This document shows positions 62,119 through 64,000 of a DNA stretch of 64,000 nucleotides, one piece after another (the stretch's first letter is position 1; each line of letters starts with the position of its first letter). The DNA lies in the NCBI RefSeq assembly GCF_021991925.1, contig NZ_RXZI01000002.1, forward strand, positions 62,001 to 126,000. Reading direction: 5' to 3'. Position numbers and translations under genes: made by a program. A model generated the notes under the pieces. It was given only the letters and a program-made list of their open reading frames with translations. It did no database searches and was not told the origin of the DNA. Source of the DNA: Sutcliffiella horikoshii. Its GTDB lineage: Bacteria; Bacillota; Bacilli; Bacillales; Bacillaceae_I.

Positions 62119-62979
62119 ATGAATAGAGAATTAATTTTTATCCAGGAAAGCTTACATACCTTTAAGCCATCAGAACGAAAAGTAGCTGAATTTATACTGG
62201 AAAAGCCGGCTGAAGTGGTGAATATCTCCATACAGAAGCTAGCGGAGAATGCGCAGGTCAGTGAAGCGACCATCATCCGCCTTTCCCGTTCGCTCCAGTG
62301 CAGGGGATTCAAAGAGCTTAAATTAAAAATTGCCTACGACCTGGCAAAGGCGAAAGCAGAAAAGAAGCTGGAAGGCTACGAGGATATCCCGAGGGATGAT
62401 TCGGTTTCCTCGATGATTCATTCTGTTTCCCACAACAATATACAAGCAATCCATAACACGGTGGATGTGTTGGATGAAGCAGAGCTAGAAAGAGCCATAG
62501 AGCTGATTTCAAAGGCCAGAGTGGTGGCGGTTTATGGGATCGGGGCTTCGGGCCTTATTGCCATGGACTTCAAACAGAAGCTCACTCGGATCAACAAATG
62601 GTGTGAGGCCGCTTATGACAAAGACACCCAGGTGACCATTGCCGCCAACCTATCTGAGGCGGATGTCGCATTTGGCATTTCCTATAGCGGCCAGACGAAA
62701 GATATCATCGAATCGCTAAAGGTGGCAAAAGAAAATGGTGCATCTGTTATTTCACTAACAAGATCAGGTGAGAATCCGACATCTGCACTTGCTGATGTAA
62801 AACTGAATACCACAAGTTTAGAAAGAAATGTCCGGAGTGGCGCAACAAGCTCACGGATCGCCCAGCTGAATGTCATTGATATTTTATTCTTCGGAGTGAT
62901 GAAGCTGGATCAGGACCGAAATATCAAAGCACTCGATAAAACGCGTAAGGCAGTGGAGGCGTCCAAGCAACATGTATAA
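62119..62979 (+). CDS. murR: MurR/RpiR family transcriptional regulator
   Basis: A 286-aa regulator with an N-terminal HTH_6 domain (SERKVAEFILEKPAEVV, SEATIIRLSRSLQCRGF) and a C-terminal SIS sugar-phosphate domain (VYGIGASGLIAMDFKQKL, ISYSGQTKDIIESL). In B. subtilis the analog (YbbH) controls MurNAc recycling. The next gene, a serine hydrolase overlapping by eight bases, supports the same assignment. murQ and the PTS gene are not in the window and may lie beyond its end. Confidence 0.85.
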   Translation: MNRELIFIQESLHTFKPSERKVAEFILEKPAEVVNISIQKLAENAQVSEATIIRLSRSLQCRGFKELKLKIAYDLAKAKAEKKLEGYEDIPRDDSVSSMIHSVSHNNIQAIHNTVDVLDEAELERAIELISKARVVAVYGIGASGLIAMDFKQKLTRINKWCEAAYDKDTQVTIAANLSEADVAFGISYSGQTKDIIESLKVAKENGASVISLTRSGENPTSALADVKLNTTSLERNVRSGATSSRIAQLNVIDILFFGVMKLDQDRNIKALDKTRKAVEASKQHV

Positions 62980-63997
62980 AAAATATATCGATAGTTTGAT
63001 AGAAAACAAAGAGCTGCCAGGAGCAGTACTTTATGTGAGCAGGAAAAAACAACCTTTATGCCATAAAGCTGTCGGTAGCTATATAGGGACCGATGAGCAG
63101 CAATTTCCCGTAACGGAAAATACTTTATTTGATGTTGCCTCCCTGACCAAAGTAATTGCAACTTTGCCTGCAAGTCTACTGTTGTTGAGTAAAGGAGACT
63201 TGCACCTTGAAGATCCGGTGCAACACTATCTGCCTGAATTCAAGCATGCAGCAGTGACAGTAGAGGATCTTCTGTCACACCGCTCAGGGCTGCCAGCGGA
63301 TCTTCCGTTTGTAGCACGGGACGGGCAAAGAGATGTGATGGCTGTCATCTATCAAACGGAGCTTCAGCAAGCTCCAGGAAAGACGGTTGCGTATAGTGAC
63401 CTAGGGATGATTCTGTTGGGGAAAATCATGGAGAAAATCGCAGGTCAGCCACTCGATGTATACACGAGCGAGCAAATTTTCACACCATGGGGATTACATA
63501 ATACACGCTTCAATCTTCCGGCAAATCTGAAAGCGCTCTCTGCTTCTACCGAAAAGGTCGGAACTCGTTTCGTTCAAGGGGAAGTTCATGATGAGAAAGC
63601 CTTCCATCTAGGAGGTGTGAGTGGCAGTGCCGGGTTATTTTCCACGGCAGAAGATGTCGCTAGGTTTGCAACACACTTTCTGTATCCGGAGGAGCAGGAT
63701 GTCATTCCACCAGATCTGATGCGCATGGCAACGAGGCATAGACAATCGAACCGGGGGTTTGGTTTTGAAGTATGGAACGGGGAAGGGGACCCGCTGTCGT
63801 GCGGGCAAAGCTGGTCCATCGGTTCATTCGGCCATACAGGGTTCACCGGAACCAGTGTCTGGGTCGACCCGCAGGAAGAATTGATCGTAGCATTCCTGAC
63901 CAATGCGGTCCACTATGGAAGGTCGACCAACATAAGAACCATCAGAAAAACATTACACACGATGATATACTCCTCCATCCAAGAGGAGATTTCATAA
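62972..63997 (+). CDS. Serine hydrolase, beta-lactamase class C family (YbbE-like)
   Basis: A 341-aa protein of the beta-lactamase/transpeptidase-like family. The catalytic SxxK motif is SLTK (Ser about residue 54), the YxN-like motif is YSD (about residue 137) and HTG (about 289) stands for KTG. No signal peptide is present. In B. subtilis YbbE belongs to the murein recycling cluster with NagZ and AmiE-like enzymes, and the murR neighbour here fits. The gene ends three bases before the window edge. Confidence 0.85.
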   Translation: MYKKYIDSLIENKELPGAVLYVSRKKQPLCHKAVGSYIGTDEQQFPVTENTLFDVASLTKVIATLPASLLLLSKGDLHLEDPVQHYLPEFKHAAVTVEDLLSHRSGLPADLPFVARDGQRDVMAVIYQTELQQAPGKTVAYSDLGMILLGKIMEKIAGQPLDVYTSEQIFTPWGLHNTRFNLPANLKALSASTEKVGTRFVQGEVHDEKAFHLGGVSGSAGLFSTAEDVARFATHFLYPEEQDVIPPDLMRMATRHRQSNRGFGFEVWNGEGDPLSCGQSWSIGSFGHTGFTGTSVWVDPQEELIVAFLTNAVHYGRSTNIRTIRKTLHTMIYSSIQEEIS

Positions 63998-64000
63998 ATA

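Overview
The window reads as a low-to-mid GC chromosomal segment of a Bacillaceae bacterium (Bacillus or a close relative). The signs are strong AGGAGG-type ribosome binding sites, frequent GTG/TTG starts, Rho-independent terminators after most transcription units, Fur and CcpA (cre) sites of Bacillus type, and gene sets familiar from B. subtilis (yufNOPQ/nupNOPQ, ydbST, bceRSAB-type, potABCD, deoR/dra, ybbH/ybbE, kipI/kipA/ycsFG). No tRNA, rRNA, CRISPR array, prophage or insertion sequence was recognised.

Layout. 0-9.7 kb: malate:quinone oxidoreductase, a pirin, a YibE/F membrane pair, a DegV lipid-binding protein, and a 5-oxoprolinase operon (an Nramp-like carrier lacking the metal motifs, then pxpB-pxpA-pxpC). 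9.9-24.6 kb: two complete TAXI-type TRAP transporters, each with a DUF1850 gene between binding protein and permease. They flank a 2-hydroxyacid dehydrogenase, an intergenic array of 20-bp-spaced GATAT repeats, and a type VII secretion LXG toxin locus (two small helical partners, an LXG protein with a glycine-zipper C-terminus, one intact and two frameshifted membrane immunity-type paralogs, two unknown genes). 24.6-29 kb: PH-domain proteins, an MBL-fold/rhodanese sulfur enzyme, a DUF421 protein. 29-37 kb: two iron importers, each with Fur boxes. 37-46.5 kb: a Bce-type antimicrobial peptide sensing and detoxification module, the polyamine transporter potABCD, and an RluF-type pseudouridine synthase.

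46.9-59.8 kb is the most interesting part. A nucleoside ABC importer (nupNOPQ type) is followed by a DeoR-led operon that encodes a bacterial microcompartment: two BMC-H hexamer proteins, three BMC-P pentamer proteins, PduL phosphotransacylase, a CoA-acylating aldehyde dehydrogenase, a flavoprotein-like protein, triose-phosphate isomerase, an RpiB-family isomerase and deoxyribose-phosphate aldolase. Five of the non-shell proteins, including the triose-phosphate isomerase, start with a short amphipathic helix resembling an encapsulation peptide. The simplest reading is a metabolosome for deoxyribose 5-phosphate derived from imported (deoxy)nucleosides: DeoC gives acetaldehyde plus glyceraldehyde 3-phosphate, acetaldehyde goes to acetyl-CoA and acetyl phosphate, and glyceraldehyde 3-phosphate goes to DHAP. 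A related class (sugar-phosphate-utilising microcompartments) has, to my recollection, been described from genome surveys. The encapsulated triose-phosphate isomerase, the Cys-to-Asp change in the RpiB-like protein, the dual-start shell protein and the absence of an alcohol dehydrogenase and of BMC-T shell proteins deserve attention.

60-64 kb: a small XRE regulator under a cre site, a GltS-like symporter, and the start of a MurR-controlled muropeptide recycling operon with a serine hydrolase that ends at the window edge.
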